Below are positions 38,570 to 48,257 of a DNA stretch of 64,000 bases, piece after piece. The position numbers were made by a program, and so were the translations under genes. Each line of letters opens with the position of its first letter. Position 1 is the stretch's first letter. This stretch comes from Pseudokineococcus marinus. Lineage in GTDB: Bacteria > Actinomycetota > Actinomycetes > Actinomycetales > Quadrisphaeraceae. Location of the stretch: the NCBI RefSeq assembly GCF_037482405.1, contig NZ_JBBHZZ010000001.1, positions 682,001 through 746,000 on the forward strand, in the 5' to 3' direction. The notes under the pieces are model-generated. The model was not told where the DNA came from. It did not search any database and worked only from the letters and a program-made list of their open reading frames with translations.

Positions 38570-38958
38570 CTGATGGCACCACGGTAGCGCGCACGACCGA
38601 CAGCAGCCCGACCGCGCGCGGCGTCTGTGGACGGCCGTCGTAGGCCCGCCAGCCGAGGTGCGCCCCCGTCTGCTCTGCTGGCTCGCCCCTCGGCTGACCC
38701 GGCCTTCCGTCGGCCCGGCCCGTTGCCCTGCCGGCCTCACCTTCTGCTGGCCTCTGGCGACGTCTAGGGGCGGCGCTAGAGCGAGCCAGACACGGCCATC
38801 GAGAGGCGACGGCTCGCCCCGTCGGGCTGGTCCGAGGGCGCGTCCCCCACCACACGGCGTCCGTGTGTGCCTTACTGCTCGTGCGAGACCAGATCCGCCC
38901 AGAGCCGGGCGAACGCCCGCGCCTCCCGTCGACGTCGACCGAGCCGGAGCCGCACCGC
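38570..38958. other. Intergenic region between the divergent HNH and mannosidase genes
   Basis: About 390 bp without a supported gene. It holds a 17-bp palindrome, CACACGGCGTCCGTGTG at 38851-38867, about 90 nt before the mannosidase start. That could be an operator for the glycan-use operon. Otherwise I see no clear -10/-35 pair. Confidence 0.4.
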
Positions 38959-41900
38959 ATGCACGACGACCGTGACCTCTTGCGCGCGCGGGTCGCGCGC
39001 ACCCTCGAGCACCGCCTGCGCCCCGCCGTCCACCGGACGGTGGCGGCCCTGCGCGTCGAGGCGTGGCACGTCGCCGACGAGGACGGCGTCCGGGGTCGCG
39101 GCGAGCCCGTGCCCCCCTCCGCCGCCCTCCCCGGGCCGCAGCGCTCCGACGCGGCGCGGTACACCCCCATGTCGGTCGGGGACGCCTGGGGCCCGGCGTG
39201 GGGCACGACGTGGCTGCACCTCACCGGCGAGGTGCCGGCGGAGGCGGCGGGGCGCCGGGTCGAGCTCGTCGTGGACCTCGGCTGGCGGGGGGCGTCTCCG
39301 GGCTTCCAGGCCGAGGGCCTCGTCTACCGGCCCGACGGCACGCCGGTGAAGGGGCTCAACCCCCGCAACGGGTGGGTGCCCGTGACCAGCGCCGCGGTGG
39401 GCGGGGAGCGCGTCGACCTCTTCGTCGAGGCGGCCGCGAACCCGCTCGTGCTGGGCGACGACGCCGACCGCTTCGGGCCGACGGCGCTGGGGGACCGGAC
39501 GACCGCGCCCGCCGAACCGCTCTACCGGCTGGACCGCGCCGACGTCGCCGTCCTGGAGACGGAGGTCCACGAGCTCGTCGCCGACCTGGAGGTGCTCGGC
39601 GGCCTGCTCGCCGAGCTGGCCGACGGCGACCCGCGCGGGTGGCAGGTGGCGCGCGCGCTCGAACGGAGCCTCGACGTCCTGGACCTGCAGGACGTCGCGG
39701 GCTCGGCCGGCGCGGCGCGCGCCGCTCTCGCGGGGGTGCTCGCGGCGCCCGCCTCGGCCAGCGCGCACCGCGTCACCGCCGTCGGGCACGCCCACATCGA
39801 CTCGGCGTGGCTGTGGCCGCTGCGGGAGACCGTGCGCAAGGTCGCGCGGACGACCTCCAACGTCGTGGACCTCCTTGACTCCGACGACGGGCGCGACCTC
39901 GTCTACGCCATGAGCTCGGCGCAGCAGTACGCCTGGATCGAGGAGCACCGGCCGGAGGTCTTCGCGCGCGTCGTCGAGGCGGTCCGCGGCGGGCGGTTCG
40001 TGCCGGTCGGCGGCATGTGGGTCGAGTCCGACACGAACATGCCCGGCTCGGAGGCCATGGCTCGCCAGCTCGTCCACGGCAAGCGGTACTTCCTCGAGCG
40101 CTTCGACGTCGACACGCAGGAGGTGTGGCTGCCCGACTCCTTCGGCTACTCGGCGGCGCTCCCGCAGCTCGTGCGCCTCTCGGGCTCGCGCTGGTTCCTC
40201 ACGCAGAAGATCAGCTGGAACACGACGAACGTCTTCCCCCACCACACCTTCTGGTGGGAGGGCCTCGACGGCACCCGCGTCCTCACGCACTTCCCGCCCG
40301 TCGACACCTACAACGCCGAGCTGACGGGCGAGGAGCTCGCGCACGCCCAGCGCAACCACCGGGACAAGGCCGGGTCCAACCGCTCGCTCGCGCCGTTCGG
40401 CTACGGCGACGGCGGCGGAGGCCCCACGCGGGAGATGCTGCAGCGGGCCCGGCGCACCGCCGACCTCGAGGGCTCGCCACGGGTCGCCGTCGAGGCGCCG
40501 TCGGCCTTCTTCGCCGCGGTCGAGGACGAGTACGCCGAGGGCCCCGTGTGGGTCGGCGAGCTCTACCTCGAGATGCACCGGGGCACCTACACCTCGCAGG
40601 CGGCCACCAAGCGGGGCAACCGCCGCAGCGAGCACCTCCTGCGGGAGGCCGAGCTGTGGTCGACGGCGGCCGCGCTGGCCGACGACGCCTTCACCTACCC
40701 CCACGACGACCTCGACCGGCTGTGGAGGACGGTGCTCCTGCACCAGTTCCACGACATCCTCCCCGGCTCCTCGATCGCCTGGGTCCACCGCGAGGCCCGC
40801 GAGACCTACGCCCGCGTGGCCGAGGAGCTCGAGGGCCTCGTCGCGGCGGCGCTGCGGGCGCTCGCGGGTGACGGGTCGACCGCCCCCGGGGAGGTCGTGG
40901 TCCTCAACGCCGCGCCGCACGCCCGGCGCGGCGTGCCCGCGCTCGGCGGTGCGCCGGCGGGGGACGTGCTCGCCCCGGTGCCGCACGTCGACGCGCGGGA
41001 GGAGGGCGGCGGGCACGTCCTCGACAACGGGCGCGTCCGCGTCGTCGTCGACGCGCGGGGCCTGCTCACCTCGGTGCGCGACCTGGAGGTCGACCGCGAG
41101 GTGCTCGCGCCCGGGCAGGCCGGGGCGCTGCTCCAGCTGCACCCCGACACCCCCAACGCCTGGGACGCCTGGGACCTCGACGCCTTCTACCGCAACCGGG
41201 TCACGGACCTCACGGGCGCGGAGTCCGTCCAGCTCCTGCCCGCGGAGGACGGCGGCGCGGCGACCGTGCGGGTGGTCCGGTCCTTCGGCGCCTCCCGGGC
41301 CGTCCAGGAGCTCTCGCTGGTGCCCGGTGCGGCGCGGGTCGACGTCCGCTGCGAGGTCGACTGGGCCGAGCGCGAGAAGGTCCTCAAGCTCGCGTTCCCC
41401 CTCGACGTCCACACCGACTCGGCCGTCTTCGAGACGCAGTTCGGCCACCTGCGGCGCGCCACCCACGTCAACACGACGTGGGACGCCGCGCGCTTCGAGG
41501 TCTGCGCGCACCGCTTCGTGCACGTCGGCGAGCCGGGCTACGGCGCCGCCGTCGTCAACGACGCCACGTACGGGCACGACGTGGCGCGTCACCCCCGCGA
41601 GGGCGGCGGGACGACGTCGACGGTGCGGCTGTCGCTGCTGCGCGCCCCCCGCTTCCCCGACCCCCACACCGACCAGGGCGTGCACGTGCTGCGCGCGTCC
41701 CTCGTCGTGGGGGCCGGCGTCGCGGACGCCGTGCGGGAGGGCTACGCCCTCAACCTCCCGGAGCGGCGGGTGCCCGGCGGGCGCCCGGTCGAGCCGGTGG
41801 TGCGGGTCGAGGACGAGAGCGCCCCCGGCGCCGTCGTCGTCGAGGCGGTCAAGCTCGCCGACGACCGGTCGGGCGACGTGGTCGTCCGGCTCTACGAGGC

Positions 41901-42105
41901 GCTCGGCGGCCGCGCCCGCGCCCGGCTGGTCCCGGGCTTCGCGGCTGCGGACGTCGACGAGGTCGACCTCCTCGAGCGGCCCGCGCCGGACGACGTCCGG
42001 GGCGCCCTCCGGGGCGGCCTCGACGAGCGGGGAGGGGCGCCGCTGCACCTGCGCCCCTTCCAGGTGGTGACGCTGCGCCTGCGCCGCGGGGCGCCCGCGG
42101 ACTGA
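38959..42105 (+). CDS. Alpha-mannosidase, glycoside hydrolase family 38
   Basis: 1048 residues from ATG 38959, the size of Ams1-type enzymes. The N-terminal beta-domain (WGTTWLHLTGEVP and NPRNGWVPV) precedes the catalytic domain. Zinc ligands lie in VGHAHIDSAWLWP (His277, His279 and Asp281, of which two bind zinc). The nucleophile is Asp393 in WLPDSFGYSAALPQL, and the late LLHQFHDILPGSS gives the remaining zinc histidine. The C-terminal GH38 beta-sandwich domains are complete. The enzyme removes alpha-mannosyl residues from oligosaccharides and has no signal peptide, so it works inside the cell on imported glycans. It heads an operon with a sugar ABC transporter. Confidence 0.94.
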   Translation: MHDDRDLLRARVARTLEHRLRPAVHRTVAALRVEAWHVADEDGVRGRGEPVPPSAALPGPQRSDAARYTPMSVGDAWGPAWGTTWLHLTGEVPAEAAGRRVELVVDLGWRGASPGFQAEGLVYRPDGTPVKGLNPRNGWVPVTSAAVGGERVDLFVEAAANPLVLGDDADRFGPTALGDRTTAPAEPLYRLDRADVAVLETEVHELVADLEVLGGLLAELADGDPRGWQVARALERSLDVLDLQDVAGSAGAARAALAGVLAAPASASAHRVTAVGHAHIDSAWLWPLRETVRKVARTTSNVVDLLDSDDGRDLVYAMSSAQQYAWIEEHRPEVFARVVEAVRGGRFVPVGGMWVESDTNMPGSEAMARQLVHGKRYFLERFDVDTQEVWLPDSFGYSAALPQLVRLSGSRWFLTQKISWNTTNVFPHHTFWWEGLDGTRVLTHFPPVDTYNAELTGEELAHAQRNHRDKAGSNRSLAPFGYGDGGGGPTREMLQRARRTADLEGSPRVAVEAPSAFFAAVEDEYAEGPVWVGELYLEMHRGTYTSQAATKRGNRRSEHLLREAELWSTAAALADDAFTYPHDDLDRLWRTVLLHQFHDILPGSSIAWVHREARETYARVAEELEGLVAAALRALAGDGSTAPGEVVVLNAAPHARRGVPALGGAPAGDVLAPVPHVDAREEGGGHVLDNGRVRVVVDARGLLTSVRDLEVDREVLAPGQAGALLQLHPDTPNAWDAWDLDAFYRNRVTDLTGAESVQLLPAEDGGAATVRVVRSFGASRAVQELSLVPGAARVDVRCEVDWAEREKVLKLAFPLDVHTDSAVFETQFGHLRRATHVNTTWDAARFEVCAHRFVHVGEPGYGAAVVNDATYGHDVARHPREGGGTTSTVRLSLLRAPRFPDPHTDQGVHVLRASLVVGAGVADAVREGYALNLPERRVPGGRPVEPVVRVEDESAPGAVVVEAVKLADDRSGDVVVRLYEALGGRARARLVPGFAAADVDEVDLLERPAPDDVRGALRGGLDERGGAPLHLRPFQVVTLRLRRGAPAD

Positions 42106-42195
42106 GGCAGGACGGCCGGGGGACCGGCACCGCGCGCCCCGCCCGGGCACGCGGACCGACGAGGCGGCGACGGTGCCGCGGAGGAGGTGCTCGAC

Positions 42196-43659
42196 GTGGT
42201 GGTGAGCGGTGACCGGGGAGGACGGCGGCGCAGGGGCCGCCGCAGGGGCGGGGCCGCCCTCGTGGTGGGCGGGCTGGTGCTGGTCGCGGGCTGCGGCCAG
42301 CAGGACGCCGGGGCGAGGGCCGACGTGCTGCGCGTGGCCTACCAGCAGTTCGGCGGCACCTCCCCGGTCGACGACTGGTTCGCCGACGTCGCGGCGCAGC
42401 TCGAGGAGGAGCACCCGGACGTCGACGTCGAGCTGATGCCCGTCGTCGCCGGCGGCAACGACTACTTCACGAAGCTCAACCTCATGCGCGGCTCGAGCCG
42501 CACGGCGCCGGACGTCGTGCTGCAGGACAGCTTCCAGATCAACTCCGACATCGAGGCCGGCTACCTGCTGCCGCTGGACGACCGGCTGGCGGGGTGGGAG
42601 GACTGGCCGCAGTTCGCGGGCTCCGAGGGGGCGACCACGGGCCGCGACGGCTCGGTCTACGGCGTCTCCATGGGCACCGACACCCGGGCGCTCTACTACA
42701 ACCGGGACCTCCTCGAGCAGGCCGGGGTCGAGGTGCCCTGGGAGCCCGCGACGTGGGAGGAGGTCCTCGACGGCGCCCGTGCCGTCCGCGACGCCGGCCT
42801 CACGTCCCCGGACGGCTCCGAGGTCATCCCCTTCAACATCTACGGCGGCTCCTCGGTCGGCGAGGTGACGTCGATGCAGAGCGTCCAGATGCTGCTGGCG
42901 GGCACCGGCGACGAGCTGTACGACGACGAGAGCGAGCGCTGGGTCACCTCCTCCGACGGGTTCCGGGACACCCTGGGCTTCCTCGACACCGTCTACAGCG
43001 AGGACCTCGGCCCCTCGCTGTCCCTCGCGCTGGACCCGCAGGCCCAGTACGCCGTGGCGGGCACCCTCATCCCGGCGGAGCGGGTGGCCATCGCCCTCGA
43101 CGGGTCGTGGCAGGTGGAGAACTGGCGCGAGGGCGGCACCTCGGCCTGGCCCGGGTGGACCGACACGCTCGGCGTCGCTCCCATGCCGACCCAGGACGGC
43201 GAGGAGCCCGGGGCGGTGAGCCTCTCCGGCGGCTTCGCGCTCGCCGTCAGCGCCGGCGCCCCCGACCCCGACCTGGCCTTCGACTTCCTCACGACGGCGG
43301 GGGACTACGAGAACTCCCTCGCGTACTACCTGGCCGCGCAGCAGATCTCGGTCCGCGCCGACGTCAGCGAGGACCCGCGCTACGCCGAGCAGAACCCCAC
43401 CATCTCGGCCTTCTCCGAGCTCGTGGAGGTCACCCGCTTCCGCCCCGCCTACCAGGAGTACCCGCGGATCTCGAACGAGATCAGCACGACGGCGGAGTCG
43501 GTCATCACCGGGGAGCGCACCCCCGAGGAGGCCATGGCCGACTACGGCGAGGCCGTCACCCAGATCGTCGGCGAGGAGGCCGTCGTCCGCGCCGAGGACC
43601 TGCCGCCCGACGACGGCGGCGGGGGCGCGGCCCCCGCGCGCGAGGAGGAGGGCTCGTGA
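42196..43659 (+). CDS. Sugar ABC transporter, substrate-binding lipoprotein
   Basis: 487 residues from GTG 42196 (about 8 nt after GGAGGAGG; GTG 42187, 42199 and 42202 also possible). A highly basic n-region (RRRRGRRRGG) is followed by a hydrophobic core and lipobox LVAGC. The mature protein is a type 1 extracellular solute-binding protein: APDVVLQDSFQINSDIEAGYLLPLDD, YGVSMGTDTRALYYNRDLLEQAG and WEEVLDGARAV are typical. The late GERTPEEAMADYGEAV motif is the usual C-terminus. It binds an oligosaccharide for the two permeases that follow. The stop overlaps the next start (GTGA). Confidence 0.92.
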   Translation: MVVSGDRGGRRRRGRRRGGAALVVGGLVLVAGCGQQDAGARADVLRVAYQQFGGTSPVDDWFADVAAQLEEEHPDVDVELMPVVAGGNDYFTKLNLMRGSSRTAPDVVLQDSFQINSDIEAGYLLPLDDRLAGWEDWPQFAGSEGATTGRDGSVYGVSMGTDTRALYYNRDLLEQAGVEVPWEPATWEEVLDGARAVRDAGLTSPDGSEVIPFNIYGGSSVGEVTSMQSVQMLLAGTGDELYDDESERWVTSSDGFRDTLGFLDTVYSEDLGPSLSLALDPQAQYAVAGTLIPAERVAIALDGSWQVENWREGGTSAWPGWTDTLGVAPMPTQDGEEPGAVSLSGGFALAVSAGAPDPDLAFDFLTTAGDYENSLAYYLAAQQISVRADVSEDPRYAEQNPTISAFSELVEVTRFRPAYQEYPRISNEISTTAESVITGERTPEEAMADYGEAVTQIVGEEAVVRAEDLPPDDGGGGAAPAREEEGS

Positions 43660-44600
43660 GCGCCGTCGACGTCCGCGAGGGCGCGGCGCCGGCGCCCGCG
43701 CCCGGCGGCGCTCCGGAGCCCCGCCGCCCACGGCGCCGCCCGGCCAGCCGGTGGCTCCTGCCCATGGCGCCGGCCGTCGTCCTGCTGGCCGTCTTCTTCG
43801 CCGGACCCGTCGTGTGGAGCGTGCTGCTCTCCTTCACCGACGCCTCGCTGACGGGGTCGGCGGCGGCGCAGACGTCGTTCGTCGGCCTCGACAACTTCGC
43901 CCGGCTGCTCCAGGACCCGGCGGTCTGGAACGCCGTCGTCCTCACCGTCGTCTTCGTCCTCGGGTCGGCCGTCGTCGGGCAGAACGGCCTCGGGCTCGCC
44001 CTGGCGCTCATGCTGCGGGGGAGGGGGACGGCCGTCCGGTCGCTCGTGACGCTGCCGGTGATGGCGGCCTACGTCGTCCCGGAGATCGTGGCGGCCTTCG
44101 TCTGGTACGCCTTCCTCAACCCCGAGGGCACCCTCAACACCGCCCTGACGAGCGTCGGCCTGCCGGGCCAGAGCTGGTTGTTCACGCTGCCGGTCCTCGC
44201 CGTCGTGCTCGCCAACATCTGGCGGGGGACGGCGTTCTCCATGCTCATCTACCTGGCGGCGCTGAGCCAGGTGCCCTCCGACGTCGACGAGCAGGCCCAG
44301 ATCGACGGGGCCTCGGGCTGGAAGCGGCTGCGCTTCGTCACCATCCCGATGATCCGCCGGGCCATCGGCACGAACCTCGTGCTCATCACCCTGCAGACGC
44401 TGCAGGTCTTCACCCTGATCTTCGTCATGACGGCCGGCGGCCCGGGCGACGCCAGCGAGACCCTGCCGCTGCTCATGTACGAGCAGGCCTTCCAGTACGC
44501 CGCCCTCGGCTACGGCACGGCCATCGCGCTGGTGCTCCTGGCCATCGGCGCCGTCTTCTCGCTCGGGTACATCCGCGCCATCGGCAAGGAGGACATCTGA
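43656..44600 (+). CDS. Sugar ABC transporter permease (MalF-type)
   Basis: 314 residues, GTG 43656 overlapping the binding-protein stop. A Pro/Arg-rich N-terminus is followed by six predicted helices. The cytoplasmic EAA loop reads VDEQAQIDGASGWKRLRFVTIP, which docks the ATPase. LDNFARLLQDPAVWNAV and the final ALGYGTAIALVLLAIGAVFS are standard MalF-like segments. No ATPase gene accompanies the operon; a shared MsiK-type ATPase probably energises it, as in other actinobacteria. Confidence 0.93.
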   Translation: MSAVDVREGAAPAPAPGGAPEPRRPRRRPASRWLLPMAPAVVLLAVFFAGPVVWSVLLSFTDASLTGSAAAQTSFVGLDNFARLLQDPAVWNAVVLTVVFVLGSAVVGQNGLGLALALMLRGRGTAVRSLVTLPVMAAYVVPEIVAAFVWYAFLNPEGTLNTALTSVGLPGQSWLFTLPVLAVVLANIWRGTAFSMLIYLAALSQVPSDVDEQAQIDGASGWKRLRFVTIPMIRRAIGTNLVLITLQTLQVFTLIFVMTAGGPGDASETLPLLMYEQAFQYAALGYGTAIALVLLAIGAVFSLGYIRAIGKEDI

Positions 44601-45502
44601 TGGCCGCCGCCGCCAGCACCGCTCCCGGCACCGGGGCGACGACGCCGCCGGCGCGCCCGCCCGCGCCCACCGTGGCGTCACCGCGACGCCGTGCGTCCGG
44701 CGTCCTCGTGACGGCGGTGCTCGTCGTCGTGGCCGTCGCCTTCGCGGTGCCGCTGCTGTGGCTCCTGCTCGCCGCGCTCGACCCGGGCGCCACCCTGCAG
44801 CTGTCGTTGCCCGACGACCCGGGCCTGGAGAACTTCGCGGCCGTGCTCACCGTCGGCACGACGGTCCGGCCGCTGCTCAACAGCCTGGTGCTGTGCCTGT
44901 CGGCGTCGGTCCTCACCGTCCTCGCGGCGACGCTGGCGGCTTACCCGCTCTCGCGGTACCAGCTGCGCTACGGGCGCCCCTTCCTCTACACGATCCTCTT
45001 CGCGACCGGCCTGCCGCTGACCGCGGTCATGGTCCCCGTCTACAGCCTCTTCGCGCGCGCGGACCTCGTGGACACCCGGTACGGGACCGTGCTCTTCCTG
45101 GCGGCGACGTCGCTGCCCATCGCGATCTGGCTGACGAAGTCCTTCATGGACGGCGTGCCCGTCCAGCTCGAGGAGGCGGCCTGGACGGACGGGGCCTCGG
45201 CGATGCAGTCGCTGCGCAGCGTCGTCGCCCCGCTCATGCTGCCGGGGATGCTCGTGGTGGGGATCTTCACCTTCATCACGGCGTGGGGGAACTTCTTCGT
45301 GCCCTTCGTCCTGCTGCTCTCCGAGGACAAGCTGCCCGCGGCCGTGACGATCTACCAGTTCTTCGGCCAGTACGGCGCCGCAGCGTACGGGCAGCTCGCC
45401 GCCTACTCCCTGCTCTACACGCTGCCGGTGGTCGTGCTCTACGCCGTCGTGTCCCGGTGGCTCGGGGGCTCCTTCACCCTCGGCGGCGGCGTCAAGGGCT
45501 GA
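44600..45502 (+). CDS. Sugar ABC transporter permease (MalG-type)
   Basis: 300 residues, ATG 44600 overlapping the previous stop by one base (TGATG) and sitting 5 nt after GGAGG. Six helices. The EAA loop is VQLEEAAWTDGASAMQSLRSVVAPLMLPG, whose EAA-G pattern is intact. The C-terminus FTLGGGVKG is the classic end of MalG proteins. It forms the heterodimeric channel with the preceding permease. The operon gives mannosidase, uptake system and reductase in one transcript direction. Confidence 0.93.
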   Translation: MAAAASTAPGTGATTPPARPPAPTVASPRRRASGVLVTAVLVVVAVAFAVPLLWLLLAALDPGATLQLSLPDDPGLENFAAVLTVGTTVRPLLNSLVLCLSASVLTVLAATLAAYPLSRYQLRYGRPFLYTILFATGLPLTAVMVPVYSLFARADLVDTRYGTVLFLAATSLPIAIWLTKSFMDGVPVQLEEAAWTDGASAMQSLRSVVAPLMLPGMLVVGIFTFITAWGNFFVPFVLLLSEDKLPAAVTIYQFFGQYGAAAYGQLAAYSLLYTLPVVVLYAVVSRWLGGSFTLGGGVKG

Positions 45503-45601
45503 CTCCGGCGGGCGCACGCGGCCGACGGTCGGGAGGGTGGACGCCGAGAGGGCGGGCGGGCCGACGCCCGACCTGCCACGACCGACCCGGAGGCCCGCCC
45601 G

Positions 45602-46567
45602 ATGTCGACCACCACCCCCGACCCCCTCGCGACCCGCCCGCTGGGCCGCACGGGCCTCTCCACCACCGCCCTGGCCCTCGGGACCAGCTCGCTGGGCGGG
45701 ACGACGATCCCGCCCGCGCACGACGTCCCGGAGGAGGAGGCGCTCGCGACGGTCGAGGAGGTGCTCCGCCGCGGCATCACCCACCTCGACACGTCCAACC
45801 AGTACGGCGACGGCGAGAGCGAGCGGCGCCTCGGCCTCGGGCTGCGGCGCGCGGGCGGCCTGCCCGACGGCGTCCTCCTCGCGACGAAGGTCGACCCGCT
45901 GCCCGGCAGCGACGACTTCTCCGGCGCCCGGGTGCGCCGCTCGGTGCAGGAGAGCCTCGAGCGCCTCGGGCGGGAGCGCTTCGACCTCGTGCACCTGCAC
46001 GACCCCGAGCGGATCTCCTTCGAGGACGCCACGGCCCCCGGCGGCCCCGTCGAGGCGCTCCTCGCCCTGCGCGAGGAGGGGCTCGTCGGCCACCTCGGCG
46101 TCGCCGGCGGGCCCGTGGACCTGCTGCGCCGCTACGTCGCGACGGGCGTCTTCGAGGTCGTCCTCACCCACAACCGGCTCACGCTCGTCGACTCCTCCGC
46201 GGAGCCGCTCGTGGAGGACGCCGCGGCCGCGGGCGTCGCCGTCGTCAACGCGGCGCCGTACGGCGGCGGGATGCTCGTGCGGGGCCCCGACGAGGTCCCC
46301 ACCTACTGCTACCGGCCCGCGGGCGAGGACGTCCTGGCTCGGGTGCGCGAGATGCAGCGGGTCTGCGAGGAGGCCGGCGTCCCCCTCGCGGCCGCCGCCC
46401 TCCAGCACTCCCTGCGCGACGAGCGCGTCGCGGCCACCGTCGTCGGGATGTCCGCGCCCGGTCGTGTCGCGCGCACGCTCGAGCTGGCGCGCCACCCGGT
46501 CGACGACGCGACGTGGGCGCGCCTGGAGGAGCTCGCCGCACCGGGTCGCGCCGGCGTCGGCCTCTGA
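45602..46567 (+). CDS. Aldo/keto reductase (aldose 1-dehydrogenase-like)
   Basis: 321 residues from ATG 45602 with ribosome-binding site GGAGG. The AKR barrel has LGRTGLSTTALALGTSSLGG and HLDTSNQYGDGESERRLG, in which Asp and Tyr are catalytic. LLATKVDPLPG (Lys) and LVHLHDPERISFED (His) complete the tetrad. The length and pattern resemble D-threo-aldose/L-fucose dehydrogenases and pyridoxal-type AKRs. Lying 100 bp after the sugar transporter, it probably oxidises or reduces a released monosaccharide with NADP(H). The exact sugar is uncertain. Confidence 0.88.
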   Translation: MSTTTPDPLATRPLGRTGLSTTALALGTSSLGGTTIPPAHDVPEEEALATVEEVLRRGITHLDTSNQYGDGESERRLGLGLRRAGGLPDGVLLATKVDPLPGSDDFSGARVRRSVQESLERLGRERFDLVHLHDPERISFEDATAPGGPVEALLALREEGLVGHLGVAGGPVDLLRRYVATGVFEVVLTHNRLTLVDSSAEPLVEDAAAAGVAVVNAAPYGGGMLVRGPDEVPTYCYRPAGEDVLARVREMQRVCEEAGVPLAAAALQHSLRDERVAATVVGMSAPGRVARTLELARHPVDDATWARLEELAAPGRAGVGL

Positions 46568-46601
46568 GCCGAGCAGTTCGCGTCGACCGCTCGATCACCG
46601 C

Positions 46602-46641
46602 CTCTGCCGCCGTCTGGGATCAGCCCTAGACGGCGGCAGAG
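46602..46641. terminator. Bidirectional terminator hairpin
   Basis: A perfect 14-bp stem (46602-46615 with 46628-46641) and a 12-nt loop, between the convergent aldo/keto reductase and tctA genes. Confidence 0.8.
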
Positions 46642-46669
46642 ACCGGTCGAGGCCCCGGTGGCCCGGAGC

Positions 46670-48175
46670 TCAGACGTCCGCGCTGCGGCGGCGCCGCACC
46701 TGGGCGACCAGCGCGAGCACGACGGCGACGACGAGCAGCGCGTAGATGCCGACGGTGATGGGCGTGGAGACGAGCACCGCCGGGTCGCCCTGGCTGATGG
46801 TGAGGCTCCGGCGGAGGTTCTCCTCCGCGAGCGGGCCGAGGATGACGGCGATGAGCACGGGCGCGAGCGGCACGTCGTGGCGGCGCATGACGAAGCCGAG
46901 GAGCCCCAGCAGGAGCAGCAGCACGAGGTCGACGACGGAGCCCGCCGAGGCGTAGATGCCCAGCCCCGCGAAGACGGCGATACCGGCGTAGAGGTACTGC
47001 CGGGGGATGCGCAGGAGCTGCGCCCACACCGGGGCGAAGGGCAGGTTGAGCACCAGTAGCACGACGAGGCCGATGAAGAGGCTCGCGATGAGCGCCCAGA
47101 CGAGGTCGCCCGAGCGGGCGAAGAGCAGCGGCCCCGTCTGGAAGCCGAACTGCTGGAAGGCGCCGAGGAGCACGGCGGCCGTGGCGGACGTCGGCAGGCC
47201 GAGCGCGAGGAGGGCGCCCATGGCCGTGCCGGCGGTGGCGTTGCCGGCGGCCTCCGGGCCGGCGACGCCGCGGATGGCGCCGCGGCCGAACATCGGGCGC
47301 CGGCGCCGGGCGTCGAGCCGCCGCTCGGTGCCGTAGGCCAGGAAGGTCGGCACCTCCGACCCGCCGACGGGGATGACGCCGAAGGGGACGCCGAAGGCCG
47401 TGCCGCGCAGCCACGCCGGCAGCGCCTCCCGGAACTCCGCCCGCGAGAGGAAGGGGCGGCCCTTCACCGTGACGAGCCGGTCGCCGCTCTGCCAGCGCGA
47501 GCGGGACGCGACGTGGAGCACCTCGCCGAGCGCCAGCAGGCCGACGGTGATGACGACGATGCCGACGCCGTCGAGGAGCTGGGGCACCCCGAGCGTGTAG
47601 CGCACCGTCCCCGTCAGGGTGTCGATGCCCATGACGCCGACCGTGAAGCCGATGACGAGCGCCGCCAGCCCCTTGAGCGCCGAGTCGGCGACGACGAAGG
47701 CCGTGGCGACGAAGGCGAAGACGGTGAGGGCGAAGAACTCTTCGGGCCCGAAGGCCGAGGCCAGGTCCGCGAAGGCCGGCGCCCCGAAGGCCACGACCGT
47801 CGTCGCGATGAGGCCGCCCGTGAAGGCGCCGATGGCCGACGTCGCGAGCGCCTGCGCGGCGCGCCCGTCGAGGGCCATCCGGTGGCCCTCGAACGTCGCG
47901 GCGATCGCCGAGGAGTTGCCCGGCGTGTTGAGGAGGATGCCGGTGATCGAGTCGCCGAAGAGCCCGCCGTAGTAGACCCCCGCGAGCATGATGAGCGCGC
48001 CGGTCGGGTCGAGGACGAGGGTCACGGGCAGCAGCAGCGCCACCGCCATCGACGAGCCGAGCCCCGGCAGGACGCCGACGGCCGTGCCGAGCACGGCGCC
48101 GAGGAAGACCCACAGGATGTTGATCGGCGAGAGCGCGGTCCCGAAGCCGTCCGCGAGGTTCGCGAGGGCGTCCAT
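46670..48175 (-). CDS. tctA: Tripartite tricarboxylate transporter, large permease TctA
   Basis: 501 residues from ATG 48175 with ribosome-binding site GGAGG. About eleven helices. The two TctA signature repeats are visible: VGVLPGLGSSMAVALLLPVT with YYGGLFGDSITGILLNTPG, and VIPVGGSEVPTFLAYGTER with GNATAGTAMGALLALGLPTSATAAVLLGA. TctA is the main channel of a sodium-driven importer of citrate-like or other carboxylates. It is last in the tctC-tctB-tctA operon. The substrate cannot be read from the sequence. Confidence 0.94.
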   Translation of the reverse strand: MDALANLADGFGTALSPINILWVFLGAVLGTAVGVLPGLGSSMAVALLLPVTLVLDPTGALIMLAGVYYGGLFGDSITGILLNTPGNSSAIAATFEGHRMALDGRAAQALATSAIGAFTGGLIATTVVAFGAPAFADLASAFGPEEFFALTVFAFVATAFVVADSALKGLAALVIGFTVGVMGIDTLTGTVRYTLGVPQLLDGVGIVVITVGLLALGEVLHVASRSRWQSGDRLVTVKGRPFLSRAEFREALPAWLRGTAFGVPFGVIPVGGSEVPTFLAYGTERRLDARRRRPMFGRGAIRGVAGPEAAGNATAGTAMGALLALGLPTSATAAVLLGAFQQFGFQTGPLLFARSGDLVWALIASLFIGLVVLLVLNLPFAPVWAQLLRIPRQYLYAGIAVFAGLGIYASAGSVVDLVLLLLLGLLGFVMRRHDVPLAPVLIAVILGPLAEENLRRSLTISQGDPAVLVSTPITVGIYALLVVAVVLALVAQVRRRRSADV

Positions 48176-48257
48176 CAGTCCTCCGTCACGGGCGGGATCA
48201 CGGGGCCGGTCGCGGGCGGGAGCCCGGTCCGGGTCAGCGGTCGGCGCACGGGCCCGG

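Noticed and set aside
42187..42195. GTG 42187 as start of the sugar-binding lipoprotein
   Set aside because: It lies within the GGAGGAGG ribosome-binding site itself. GTG 42196 has proper spacing and still keeps the full signal peptide.
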